From a virus: a stretch of DNA of 21,491 bases. The notes under the pieces were generated by a model. It saw only the letters and a program-made list of their open reading frames with translations, did no database searches and was not told where the DNA came from. The DNA lies in the IMG/VR virus record IMGVR_UViG_3300017752_000205, positions 1 through 21,491 of that record; one strand, written 5' to 3'. Made by a program: the position numbers and the translations under genes. Positions 7,157 through 12,729 of the stretch are shown piece after piece (within the stretch, counting starts at the first letter, position 1; each line of letters begins with the position of its first letter).

Positions 7157-8754
7157 TATAACTCCTCTTCATTTACCTCAGTCATTCTGCCAGTATGTCG
7201 AGAGTAAAGCAACGCAGACGCAGGACCAGTCGTGCCGCTGAATCTGTTCTTCAGTACACGCACACGGGTGGTGTTACGTTCTGTCTCATCATCTGCTTGA
7301 CCGTTGCGCTCCAGTCCAATCACCATGTCAGATAACTGAGCGATAGAACCAGACCCACGTAGTTGGGCCAGTGACGTAGCCGCACCCTCTTCATGCCCCT
7401 TAGAGTCAGGACGCTTGAGGTGTGACACTACAATCAAGGCTACGCCTGTCTCTTGCACAAGCATACGTAGCTTGGTCATGATCTCGTCTATGGCTTTTCG
7501 TTCATCACCACTGGCTTGAGCAGAGACCACGATACTAATATGATCAAGGAATATGTAACTACACCCCAATCCCTTGGCAAGATACCGCACTCGATGAATG
7601 ATGTTATCAACACTGGTGCTACCAAAATGATCGAACAGATATATACGATCAGTACCAAGCGTTCTCTGGAATGCATCCTTCTTGTCCTCTGCTGTTGCAT
7701 CTGAGTCTGGTAGATGCAGTGGTTGGTTAGCCGCAAGAGACATGAGGGATAGACCTGTCTTACGTACTGACTCCTCCAAGAACATCAGACCTAGGTTGTC
7801 CTCTGTCTTGTTGAGTACATGCCACACAATCTCACGTACAAACTGAGACTTACCTAGACCAGAGCCTGCAGTGATCGTCACTAGCTCACCCTTGCGTATG
7901 CCGTAGGTCAGATCATTTACACCTACAAAAGGATACTCGCAGTCAGCAGGTGCAAGAGGTTTCATCACATCGTCATACAGACTACTGCCCACAATGATGC
8001 CATCAGGTACATGCTGTTCAGATGCCCACCACTTGTCGGAGAACTCCTTCATCTTCTTCTGTTGAAGATAGTCACAGGCGTCCTTCATACCCTCAAGATG
8101 CTTGAACACCTTGGCCTTGCTGCCAAAAACTTCTGCAACCTGTGATGCCGCCTTCTGCCCTGCTTCATCAGAGTCAAAGCAGATCACCACATTGTCGAAT
8201 GAATCAAGCCACTCATAATGCTTGCGTACATCCTTGGCGGCAGAGGCCGCACCATTCCGGATAGATACCACGGGGTACTTTGATCCAAGCATCTGGTATG
8301 AGGCCATCGCATCGAACTCACCCTCGACAATAGTAACGAACTTGCCACCCTTGCTGAATAGATTCTGTCCGTACAATACGGCACTTGCCCAGTCACCACC
8401 GATAGTGAACCGCTTCTGATCATCCCGATGCTTACCTGCCACAATTGTGCCTGTGCTGTCGGTATAATAGAAATGATACTGTCCAAGATTATCCTTCCAA
8501 CACTTGTATGCTGTCGCAGTATCACTGCTGATACCACGCTCGATCAATGTCCGGTAGTTAATATTGTCCGGCATATCTAGTTTCTTTGCTTCCACCTGTA
8601 CCTCCCTATGGGTTGGTGTGTAATCGTCTCCCTGCGGGGCTGTACGTGCCTCACAGACAAAGCAATGGGTCCATCCATCATCGTTGAGTGACAGACCATC
8701 GCTTGAGCCACAGTCATTGCATGGTAGGTGCGTCTTTACAAAAGGCAATCTCAT
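7156..8754 (-). CDS. Bifunctional DNA primase-helicase, T7 gp4-like
   Basis: From ATG 8754 the protein is 532 residues. It has an N-terminal zinc-binding domain (C12, C15, C31, C34; PCNDCGSSDG), a TOPRIM primase domain with E144 (VEGEFDA) and D194/D196 (CFDSDEAG), then a RecA-like hexameric helicase with Walker A GSGLGKS (297-303), acidic FLDH (D404) and SHLKRP near 445. It unwinds the fork and lays down primers for the adjacent polymerase. The frame is open upstream to 8850, but those 32 residues overlap another gene and precede the zinc motif without resemblance to gp4, so 8754 is preferred. AAGGAG lies only 1 nt before this ATG; an in-frame TTG two codons on has better spacing. Confidence 0.95.
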   Translation of the reverse strand: MRLPFVKTHLPCNDCGSSDGLSLNDDGWTHCFVCEARTAPQGDDYTPTHREVQVEAKKLDMPDNINYRTLIERGISSDTATAYKCWKDNLGQYHFYYTDSTGTIVAGKHRDDQKRFTIGGDWASAVLYGQNLFSKGGKFVTIVEGEFDAMASYQMLGSKYPVVSIRNGAASAAKDVRKHYEWLDSFDNVVICFDSDEAGQKAASQVAEVFGSKAKVFKHLEGMKDACDYLQQKKMKEFSDKWWASEQHVPDGIIVGSSLYDDVMKPLAPADCEYPFVGVNDLTYGIRKGELVTITAGSGLGKSQFVREIVWHVLNKTEDNLGLMFLEESVRKTGLSLMSLAANQPLHLPDSDATAEDKKDAFQRTLGTDRIYLFDHFGSTSVDNIIHRVRYLAKGLGCSYIFLDHISIVVSAQASGDERKAIDEIMTKLRMLVQETGVALIVVSHLKRPDSKGHEEGAATSLAQLRGSGSIAQLSDMVIGLERNGQADDETERNTTRVRVLKNRFSGTTGPASALLYSRHTGRMTEVNEEEL

Positions 8755-8953
8755 TCTCCTTGTAATAATTACACAACATCCTGAGTGCGTGCGCTTCTTT
8801 GTTGTCCTCACAGTAGTCAGCGAGAGACTGAAGAGAACGCAACAGGCCATGTTTATAAATCATATCACAACAATCCACAAGAGTTGTGTGCAAGTTGTGT
8901 TCTTCCATCGCTAGAGTAAACTCTTCTTCAGGTATATTAAAGATATTAACCAT
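8714..8953 (-). CDS. Hypothetical protein upstream of primase-helicase
   Basis: From ATG 8953 the product is 79 residues, starting MVNIFNIPEEEFTLAMEEHN and ending KDAPTMQ. It is acidic and predicted helical, with three Cys. I do not recognise a family with confidence. The frame extends to an ATG at 8998, but that start has no good SD, whereas AAGAGA precedes 8953. The 3' end overlaps the primase-helicase start by 41 nt, and its KENEI codons supply that gene's SD, so translation is probably coupled. Confidence 0.75.
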   Translation of the reverse strand: MVNIFNIPEEEFTLAMEEHNLHTTLVDCCDMIYKHGLLRSLQSLADYCEDNKEAHALRMLCNYYKENEIAFCKDAPTMQ

Positions 8954-8962
8954 AACTAAAAT

Positions 8963-8977
8963 CTCTTGCGTATCTAT
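8963..8977 (-). repeat. Shared 15-mer ATAGATACGCAAGAG in a gene leader
   Basis: On the minus strand this 15-mer lies directly upstream of the ATG at 8953 and includes its SD. The identical 15-mer occurs on the plus strand at 12730-12744, in the leader of the virion operon. The meaning is unknown; it may be a shared leader or regulatory element or a chance match. Confidence 0.5.
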
Positions 8978-8994
8978 AAAGTAAGAATATTGTA

Positions 8995-9180
8995 TCATGA
9001 ATTTTCATCTGAGTCAAGCTCAACAATATCAGAGATACTCATCAGGTCATGACGCTCAAGAGCTTTGATTTCTGTGTGCTTGAAACAATCATTACACATA
9101 TCAATAAACTCTTCTGAGTCGGCATACCTGCGAGTAGCTTCAAAGTCAGTCAACTCCTTGTTACATCCCAGACATCTCAT
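8995..9180 (-). CDS. Small zinc-ribbon-like protein
   Basis: The 61-residue protein has CLGC near residue 3 and CNDC near residue 29, two CxxC knuckles likely to hold one zinc, with TDFEATRRYADSEEFIDMC between them. Similar short proteins that start MRC..C...LTDFEATR occur in other phages; none has a known role that I can cite. The acidic C-terminus ends ELDSDENS. GGGAG is 8 nt before the ATG, inside the preceding 29-aa ORF, whose 3' end it overlaps by 20 nt. Confidence 0.8.
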   Translation of the reverse strand: MRCLGCNKELTDFEATRRYADSEEFIDMCNDCFKHTEIKALERHDLMSISDIVELDSDENS

Positions 9181-9250
9181 TCATATATCTCCCTGCTAGT
9201 GCGCAGGCAATGATGACAGCATAGATTAAGAATGCTTTGCTGATACTCAT
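9161..9250 (-). CDS. 29-aa predicted single-pass membrane protein
   Basis: A short frame MSISKAFLIYAVIIACALAG followed by RYMNEMSGM. Residues 6-20 form one hydrophobic segment, with a positive residue on each side. GGAGG stands 6 nt before the ATG, which is strong support for translation. It ends inside the zinc-ribbon gene, with a 20-nt overlap. Tiny membrane proteins of this sort in early phage regions can act on the host envelope or defences, but no function is recognised here. Confidence 0.65.
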   Translation of the reverse strand: MSISKAFLIYAVIIACALAGRYMNEMSGM

Positions 9251-9253
9251 CGA

Positions 9254-9526
9254 TTACCTCCACGGTTTCGTGATCATCCAGTGACCACAGGGTATCACAC
9301 CTGACCATAGTTCGTCAAATGAATATGGGTTTGGTTTACGCCCGGATGGAGTCATGCCTCGTTGTTCTAACCCTAGCTTTTTCCTGTTACGACTGACGTA
9401 CTTAATGACTGCAGGTTGTTTTCTTTGTACTTTTTTAGCGATCTCTTTGGTTGCCACTCCTTCTTTCCAGAGCTTGCATAGCAAATCAATATCCTCATGA
9501 GACCACGCTTGGTCAACCCTAATCAT
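9254..9526 (-). CDS. Small HTH (Myb/GcrA-like) DNA-binding protein
   Basis: From ATG 9526 the protein is 90 residues. Residues 8-52 (WSHEDIDLLCKLWKEGVATKEIAKKV, then a basic recognition helix ending RKKLGL) look like a GcrA or SANT-type helix-turn-helix, with the typical W...LL..LW spacing. The C-terminal part is short and aromatic (CGHWMITKPWR). A GTG five codons upstream is also open, but GGAGG is 8 nt before ATG 9526, so that start is chosen. The start overlaps the preceding HTH gene by 4 nt (ATGA). It is a candidate regulator of the phage operons; the target is unknown. Confidence 0.75.
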   Translation of the reverse strand: MIRVDQAWSHEDIDLLCKLWKEGVATKEIAKKVQRKQPAVIKYVSRNRKKLGLEQRGMTPSGRKPNPYSFDELWSGVIPCGHWMITKPWR

Positions 9527-9699
9527 GTTATATGCCTCCACGTTTTATGATTAACAATTTTACTTACTTGAGCTTTTGACAACTCAAACTTTTCTCCAAT
9601 AATATGAAGCTTTAACCCTTCTGCTCTCAATAACCGTATTAAGATTACATCTTCCGGCTCAATCTTTCTGTGTATATGGTTCTGCCAACGATTACTCAT
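9523..9699 (-). CDS. 58-aa HTH protein
   Basis: The frame starts MSNRWQNHIHRKIEPEDVIL and continues to a helix-turn-helix, LRAEGLKLHIIGEKFELSKA then QVSKIVNHKTWRHIT. The layout (first helix, IGEKFELSKAQVSKIV, then a KTW end) resembles small resolvase-type or sigma-like HTH domains found in phage regulators. It fills what would otherwise be a gap of about 170 nt. It overlaps the upstream gene by 4 nt and the downstream HTH gene by 4 nt. Two adjacent DNA-binding proteins make this pair the best in-window candidates for binding the operon palindromes, by inference only. Confidence 0.75.
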   Translation of the reverse strand: MSNRWQNHIHRKIEPEDVILIRLLRAEGLKLHIIGEKFELSKAQVSKIVNHKTWRHIT

Positions 9700-9908
9700 C
9701 TCTCGTACTCCCTCTGCATCAGGTACAACTCCCCGATCACCTTCTCAGCCAACGCAAGACGACCACGCATCCAGTCAATATGCTGTGACTGCGTTGACAA
9801 TCGCACAGATGCGGCCTCAAGAATCCCCTGATGATCTTCATCTTCCAGACACATCGGGTCAATATCTCTGATGAACTCAATCATCTGGTCTGTTGTGTAA
9901 TGGTTCAT
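9696..9908 (-). CDS. 70-aa hypothetical protein
   Basis: The protein starts MNHYTTDQMIEFIRDIDPMC and continues into a helical second half (HIDWMRGRLALAEKVIGELY) that could form a coiled coil. No family is recognised. AGGAGGT is 9 nt before the ATG. The start overlaps the preceding gene by 4 nt and the stop overlaps the next ATG (ATGA), so it belongs to a tightly coupled run of small early genes. Confidence 0.75.
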   Translation of the reverse strand: MNHYTTDQMIEFIRDIDPMCLEDEDHQGILEAASVRLSTQSQHIDWMRGRLALAEKVIGELYLMQREYER

Positions 9909-10198
9909 GAGTAATCTACCTCCTTCAAATCTATTTCATCTGGGCCTTGACTCTCTACCCAACACCAAATGTGACCCCCATTACGACACCCTGACAGTAT
10001 TTCATCGGCATGCTTGTTCGCCAATGCTCGAGCCTCACTTAGGTCAAACTCAACATCTTGTAAATGCCATGAGTCAGGGATGTCATAGCCTTTCTCAAAC
10101 TGCCAGATTGCAGTAATCTGATAGTCATTATCTTCTGAATCGTACCACCAATGAGTACAGGTATAGTCAACACCATCTTCATATAAGCTAGTTGCCAT
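9905..10198 (-). CDS. 97-aa hypothetical acidic protein
   Basis: An acidic, Trp- and Tyr-rich protein (for example THWWYDSEDNDYQITAIWQ and HIWCWVESQGPDEIDL). Aromatic residues in short strands suggest a small mixed alpha/beta fold. No signal peptide, membrane segment or known motif is seen. It overlaps the upstream gene by 11 nt, with AGGT about 8 nt before the ATG. Its high acidity could suit a DNA mimic or protein inhibitor, but that is speculation. Confidence 0.72.
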   Translation of the reverse strand: MATSLYEDGVDYTCTHWWYDSEDNDYQITAIWQFEKGYDIPDSWHLQDVEFDLSEARALANKHADEILSGCRNGGHIWCWVESQGPDEIDLKEVDYS

Positions 10199-10529
10199 AC
10201 ATTCTACCTACTTCGTCACGGGTCATGAACTTGTGATCCATATCACGCAAATCCACATCATCTAGCCATGCATCCTTGATGTTACCACCTGCATCAATAC
10301 CAAGGAACAACACCCTCCCTGCATACGGATCAGGGTACACGTCTGGCATGTACACAAACGCAGACTCCTCATCCAAACCATTGTCATTGACATAGATGGC
10401 ATCACCACCCTCATCATACCCACCACTGCCGAACATGTCACACTGCAAGTGCTTATTGATGTCACGCCAGTGCTCGACTTCCACGTTCTCAATTGTCTTG
10501 AGATACGGATCAACCAATACACCTTTCAT
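10188..10529 (-). CDS. DUF3846-like protein
   Basis: The 113-residue protein begins MKGVLVDPYLKTIENVEVEH, then has GGDAIYVNDNGLDEE and a later AGRVLFLGIDAGGNIKDAW. The order (a leading strand ending VDP, a YVN-D-GL box, a G-x-x-LFLG-x-D-x-G-N strand) resembles DUF3846 proteins of phages and plasmids, whose function is unknown. AGGAGAG is 5 nt before the ATG. It follows the HhH gene by one base. Confidence 0.65.
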   Translation of the reverse strand: MKGVLVDPYLKTIENVEVEHWRDINKHLQCDMFGSGGYDEGGDAIYVNDNGLDEESAFVYMPDVYPDPYAGRVLFLGIDAGGNIKDAWLDDVDLRDMDHKFMTRDEVGRMYGN

Positions 10530-10530
10530 A

Positions 10531-11166
10531 TTACTCTCCTGTTAGCACAGTTAGATGCAGACGCGACACATCATCAGCAGATGCAAAACGCCCACGGTTA
10601 CATTTATTATGCATGACCTGTTCACACCATGAGTCCCAGATCTTCGCAGTGGTACGATTACCAGTGAAAAGATTCACATAGTTCATGATCTTCTCGAACT
10701 TCTTGGAGTCAGACTTGACACCCTTCTGGATAGCCACATCCTTGAGGTCAACCTTGTAGAGTCTACGCACATTATGTACATCCATACACCCAACACGCCC
10801 GAACATCATCTGCATGACAAAGCCTGCTTTCGCCAGTCCGAGTCCCGGCACATCGAGCAAGCGCATCATCATCGCACCATCCTTAGTCTGAACAGTACCC
10901 CCAAGCTCCTTCTTGGGAGTCATCCACAACTCCATGAGATCATCGTACAACTCCGCACTATAGTCTCGCAGATACTCATATGTCTTGCGCTTGAAGCCGA
11001 ACAAGTATTTGGAGTTACCCCTGTTAGCACGATAATCATCCATCATCTTCGGCCACATCCAATGAGGCATCTTGATGGTCAACACAACAGCGATGATGCC
11101 ATCAGACATATGCGCATGACTCTCTTGCATGTGTGCGTTGATCAAAGGATTGTACTTCTTGAACAT
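10531..11166 (-). CDS. HhH-GPD-like DNA glycosylase-related protein
   Basis: The 211-residue protein has a helix-hairpin-helix at about 103-115 (LLDVPGLGLAKAG) followed by MFGRVGCMDVHNVRRL. This mirrors the HhH-GPD pattern of base-excision glycosylases, LPGxGxxxA then VDxxVxR. D129 falls where the catalytic Asp lies in MutY and EndoIII. No Cys cluster for iron-sulfur is visible. The N-terminal 90 residues are unlike a typical glycosylase. It could repair or edit phage bases, act on modified host or rival DNA, or only bind DNA. GAGGAGA is 7 nt before the ATG, which overlaps the preceding stop by one base. Confidence 0.65.
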   Translation of the reverse strand: MFKKYNPLINAHMQESHAHMSDGIIAVVLTIKMPHWMWPKMMDDYRANRGNSKYLFGFKRKTYEYLRDYSAELYDDLMELWMTPKKELGGTVQTKDGAMMMRLLDVPGLGLAKAGFVMQMMFGRVGCMDVHNVRRLYKVDLKDVAIQKGVKSDSKKFEKIMNYVNLFTGNRTTAKIWDSWCEQVMHNKCNRGRFASADDVSRLHLTVLTGE

Positions 11167-11405
11167 TACTGTATCTCCTCAATTTCTGCCAATTTAGCTT
11201 GACACTGACGCGCTTGTATTTGATACCAGTCATTACCGCCCAACATGGCAAACAACTCGTATGCTGTCTCGTAATTGTTCCGCGCTAACGACATATACTC
11301 ATTATCAAAGTCTTCATTCGCTTCGCTTAAAAATGAATTAGCGATGAACGATACTTGACCTTCACTAAGATCCTTAAGATCAAACAATTTACATTCTACT
11401 TTCAT
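11166..11405 (-). CDS. 79-aa hypothetical protein
   Basis: A helical acidic protein, MKVECKLFDLKDLSEGQVSF with a second half AYELFAMLGGNDWYQIQARQ, ending in a charged helix (AKLAEIEEIQ). The two-helix repeat-like second half is reminiscent of TPR-type hairpins but too short to call. A GGAGAG stands just upstream inside the 36-aa ORF, and the two genes are separated by one base. No function is recognised. Confidence 0.72.
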   Translation of the reverse strand: MKVECKLFDLKDLSEGQVSFIANSFLSEANEDFDNEYMSLARNNYETAYELFAMLGGNDWYQIQARQCQAKLAEIEEIQ

Positions 11406-11406
11406 A

Positions 11407-11517
11407 CTACTCTCCTAGCTTACTTACAAAATATATACCAACAAACAACAAAGCTACAAGCTCTGCACCATGCAACGCTGAATGCAACAGCGGATTCATC
11501 AACTCAAAACTATTCAT
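11407..11517 (-). CDS. 36-aa predicted single-pass membrane protein
   Basis: The frame starts MNSFELMNPLLHSALHGAEL and continues VALLFVGIYFVSKLGE. Residues 18-32 are hydrophobic and followed by Lys, a probable single membrane span. GAGGA is 6 nt before the ATG. The ATG overlaps the stop of the preceding 33-aa membrane ORF (ATGA), and its own stop is one base before the next gene. The pairing of two tiny membrane proteins is notable; holin, spanin or envelope-targeting roles are possible but unsupported. Confidence 0.65.
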   Translation of the reverse strand: MNSFELMNPLLHSALHGAELVALLFVGIYFVSKLGE

Positions 11518-11615
11518 TTCTTATCCTCAAAATATCTCTCACCAAAGAATGCTCCAATGCCTAACACAAAAGACACAACAGCAATCACAAAGATAATCAC
11601 AAATGTTTCTTCCAC
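11514..11615 (-). CDS. 33-aa predicted single-pass membrane protein (GTG start)
   Basis: The frame starts with GTG at 11615 and encodes EETFVIIFVIAVVSFVLGIG after the initiator, then AFFGERYFEDKK. Residues 5-24 are one long hydrophobic segment, with acidic residues before it and charged residues after it. GAGGAG lies 8 nt before the GTG. Directly 5' of that SD is the palindrome TTTAAGTATGCTTAAA (11630-11645), itself joined to a terminator. Expression of this and the genes after it may therefore depend on read-through. Confidence 0.62.
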   Translation of the reverse strand: MEETFVIIFVIAVVSFVLGIGAFFGERYFEDKK

Positions 11616-11629
11616 AAATGATACTCCTC

Positions 11630-11645
11630 TTTAAGTATGCTTAAA
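11630..11645. repeat. Palindrome TTTAAGTATGCTTAAA, copy 1
   Basis: Six-base arms TTTAAG and CTTAAA surround a 4-base centre. The identical 16-mer recurs at 12211-12226. In the leftward mRNA it would form a short hairpin directly upstream of the SD of the 33-aa gene, and it shares its U-run with the terminator at 11641-11665. It may be a DNA operator or an RNA element. Confidence 0.75.
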
Positions 11646-11665
11646 AATTGGGGGCTTTCGCCCCC
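11641..11665 (-). terminator. Rho-independent terminator after the first leftward gene
   Basis: On the minus strand GGGGGC-GAAA-GCCCCC forms a perfect 6-bp GC stem with a GAAA tetraloop, followed by AATTTTTAA. It lies 8 nt downstream of the stop of the 174-aa gene. Its U-tract runs into palindrome copy 1. It would cut off or attenuate transcription of the replication genes downstream. Confidence 0.85.
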
Positions 11666-11672
11666 GTCTGGA

Positions 11673-12197
11673 TTAGGCCGCTTTCGCGATCGCTGTCATC
11701 TCGTCCAGTATCGCGTGAAGTTCTTCAACCGTCATCCCCGCATCAAGCATTGACTTGGCCGATGTCTTGAAGTTGTCAATCGGGTTTGTCACCTCGCTTG
11801 GCTCTTTCGCTTCATCTTGAAGTTTCGGTAGCTCTTCCGCTTTCGGCTTGTTCACCTTGTGATTCGCATTGCGCTTAGGCGATTCACCTTTCAAGCATGC
11901 TTTATACCACTGGTCTAAATTGCCCGCTTGCTCTGCTTTTTTCATGACCTCTTGCTTGTGATCTTTCGCAAGATTCAAGATCTTTTTGATTTGTGACTTG
12001 TAAACCGCCGCGCTTGATTTGGTGACTTTCTTCTTTTCCGCCGCTTCTTGAACCTGCTCAAGGTAGTTCTTAATCAGTTCGTCGCCTAGCGTTGCTTCAT
12101 TGATGAAAGCTTTCAGCGTTTTGACTGTGTTGCCATGCGCTGTTGAAAGCTTGCCAAGCGCTGACGCCATCTGGTTTACGTGTAATTTGATATCCAT
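11673..12197 (-). CDS. 174-aa Lys-rich hypothetical protein, first gene of the leftward operon
   Basis: A helical, Lys/Ala/Glu-rich protein: MDIKLHVNQMASALGKLSTA, a basic stretch with KKKVTKSSAAVYKSQIKKIL, a linker with PKRNANHKVNKPKAEELPK, and a final helix pair ending ILDEMTAIAKAA. There is no signal peptide, membrane span or known motif. GAGG lies about 9 nt before the ATG, directly after palindrome copy 2. A strong terminator follows. First position after the control region, separate termination and a basic character suit an early host-takeover or nucleic-acid-binding protein, as inference. GCTTTCGC-type Ala/Lys codon runs look different from its neighbours, which hints at a separate origin. 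Confidence 0.78.
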   Translation of the reverse strand: MDIKLHVNQMASALGKLSTAHGNTVKTLKAFINEATLGDELIKNYLEQVQEAAEKKKVTKSSAAVYKSQIKKILNLAKDHKQEVMKKAEQAGNLDQWYKACLKGESPKRNANHKVNKPKAEELPKLQDEAKEPSEVTNPIDNFKTSAKSMLDAGMTVEELHAILDEMTAIAKAA

Positions 12198-12210
12198 TGA
12201 TGTTACCTCT

Positions 12211-12226
12211 TTTAAGTATGCTTAAA
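12211..12226. repeat. Palindrome TTTAAGTATGCTTAAA, copy 2
   Basis: Identical 16-mer to copy 1. It lies just upstream of the SD and start codon of the 174-aa gene, so both copies occupy the same position relative to a leftward gene start. Confidence 0.78.
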
Positions 12227-12277
12227 CTCTTGGATTCGCAAGGGGTTTCTTTCCCCGCTTATATAGTTAGACGGATT

Positions 12278-12297
12278 TTGGGACGATTAGTTCCCAA
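12278..12297. repeat. Inverted repeat TTGGGA-N8-TCCCAA
   Basis: Six-base perfect arms with an 8-base centre, in the untranslated leader of the leftward operon between palindrome copies 2 and 3. It could be a protein-binding site or an RNA hairpin in the leader. Confidence 0.5.
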
Positions 12298-12318
12298 GTT
12301 TCTGAAATATTTTTACTC

Positions 12319-12334
12319 TTTAAGCATGCTTAAT
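12319..12334. repeat. Palindrome TTTAAGCATGCTTAAT, copy 3
   Basis: This copy has the fully symmetric core TTAAGCATGCTTAA, differing from copies 1 and 2 by one centre base. It lies about 120 nt upstream of the first leftward gene, where a promoter would be expected, and so is the copy best placed as a transcriptional operator. Confidence 0.72.
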
Positions 12335-12474
12335 AATACGGCAGGGGTATAAAGAAAACCTTATATAGGGGTACTACATCGATACTCACACTCCCATAGT
12401 CAGAAATAATTTGACATGTTGAACTTATCAAGAATCGTGCCAGTTTTGCCATGCAACAAGCGTGCCAACATCTT

Positions 12475-12486
12475 ACCCCCGGGGGT
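12475..12486. repeat. GC-rich perfect palindrome ACCCCCGGGGGT
   Basis: A perfect 12-bp palindrome of C and G runs in an otherwise AT-leaning control region. No U-run follows on either strand, so it is not a terminator. A protein-binding site or origin-linked structure is possible. Confidence 0.45.
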
Positions 12487-12626
12487 GCACCAACGTAGCA
12501 CTGTCGATATAGTGTACCTGCTCAGATACAAAAAAGGGTAAAATAGAAATCTAAATGAGAATGGTTATCTTAATTCAAATCATTTGCATTTACAAAGACT
12601 TAATCGCGTCTGCGGAGGTAAACAGC

Positions 12627-12674
12627 ATGGCTGAGACCCGCCATAGTAAGGGACAGGGGAGGAATCTGTGCTGA
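12627..12674 (+). CDS. Possible 15-aa leader peptide
   Basis: ATG 12627 is preceded by a perfect GGAGG 8 nt away and encodes MAETRHSKGQGRNLC before TGA. It lies upstream of the 12690 promoter, so it would need a transcript from further left. The strong SD is the only evidence. It could be a leader peptide, a remnant or chance. Confidence 0.25.
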   Translation: MAETRHSKGQGRNLC

Positions 12675-12689
12675 TTATGTTAAAAGGTC

Positions 12690-12718
12690 TTGACAAAACA
12701 AGGAAAGTATGCTATACT
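12690..12718 (+). promoter_or_regulatory. Sigma-70 promoter of the virion operon
   Basis: A perfect -35 TTGACA (12690-12695), a 17-nt spacer and -10 TATACT (12713-12718) with an extended TGC before it. Transcription would start near 12725, leaving a leader of about 95 nt before the small-terminase start. That leader has a 7-bp inverted repeat, GCAAGAG at 12738 and CTCTTGC at 12781. Confidence 0.87.
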
Positions 12719-12729
12719 ATATGCACTAA

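Noticed and set aside
8755-8850. In-frame N-terminal extension of the primase-helicase (32 extra residues)
   Set aside because: It overlaps the upstream gene deeply, has no SD at its ATG, and adds Cys/Arg-rich sequence before the zinc motif that does not resemble gp4-type proteins.
10774-11202. A 142-aa plus-strand frame opposite the HhH gene
   Set aside because: It lies antisense to a well-supported gene, has a His-rich random composition and no SD, and opposes the operon direction.
11891-11906. Fifth palindrome copy (TTCAAGCATGCTTTAT)
   Set aside because: Only the inner AAGCATGCTT matches; the outer arms fail and it lies inside the coding sequence of the 174-aa gene.
12241-12260. GGGG/CCCC hairpin as a terminator
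   Set aside because: Only four base pairs with a 7-nt loop and no U-run on either strand.
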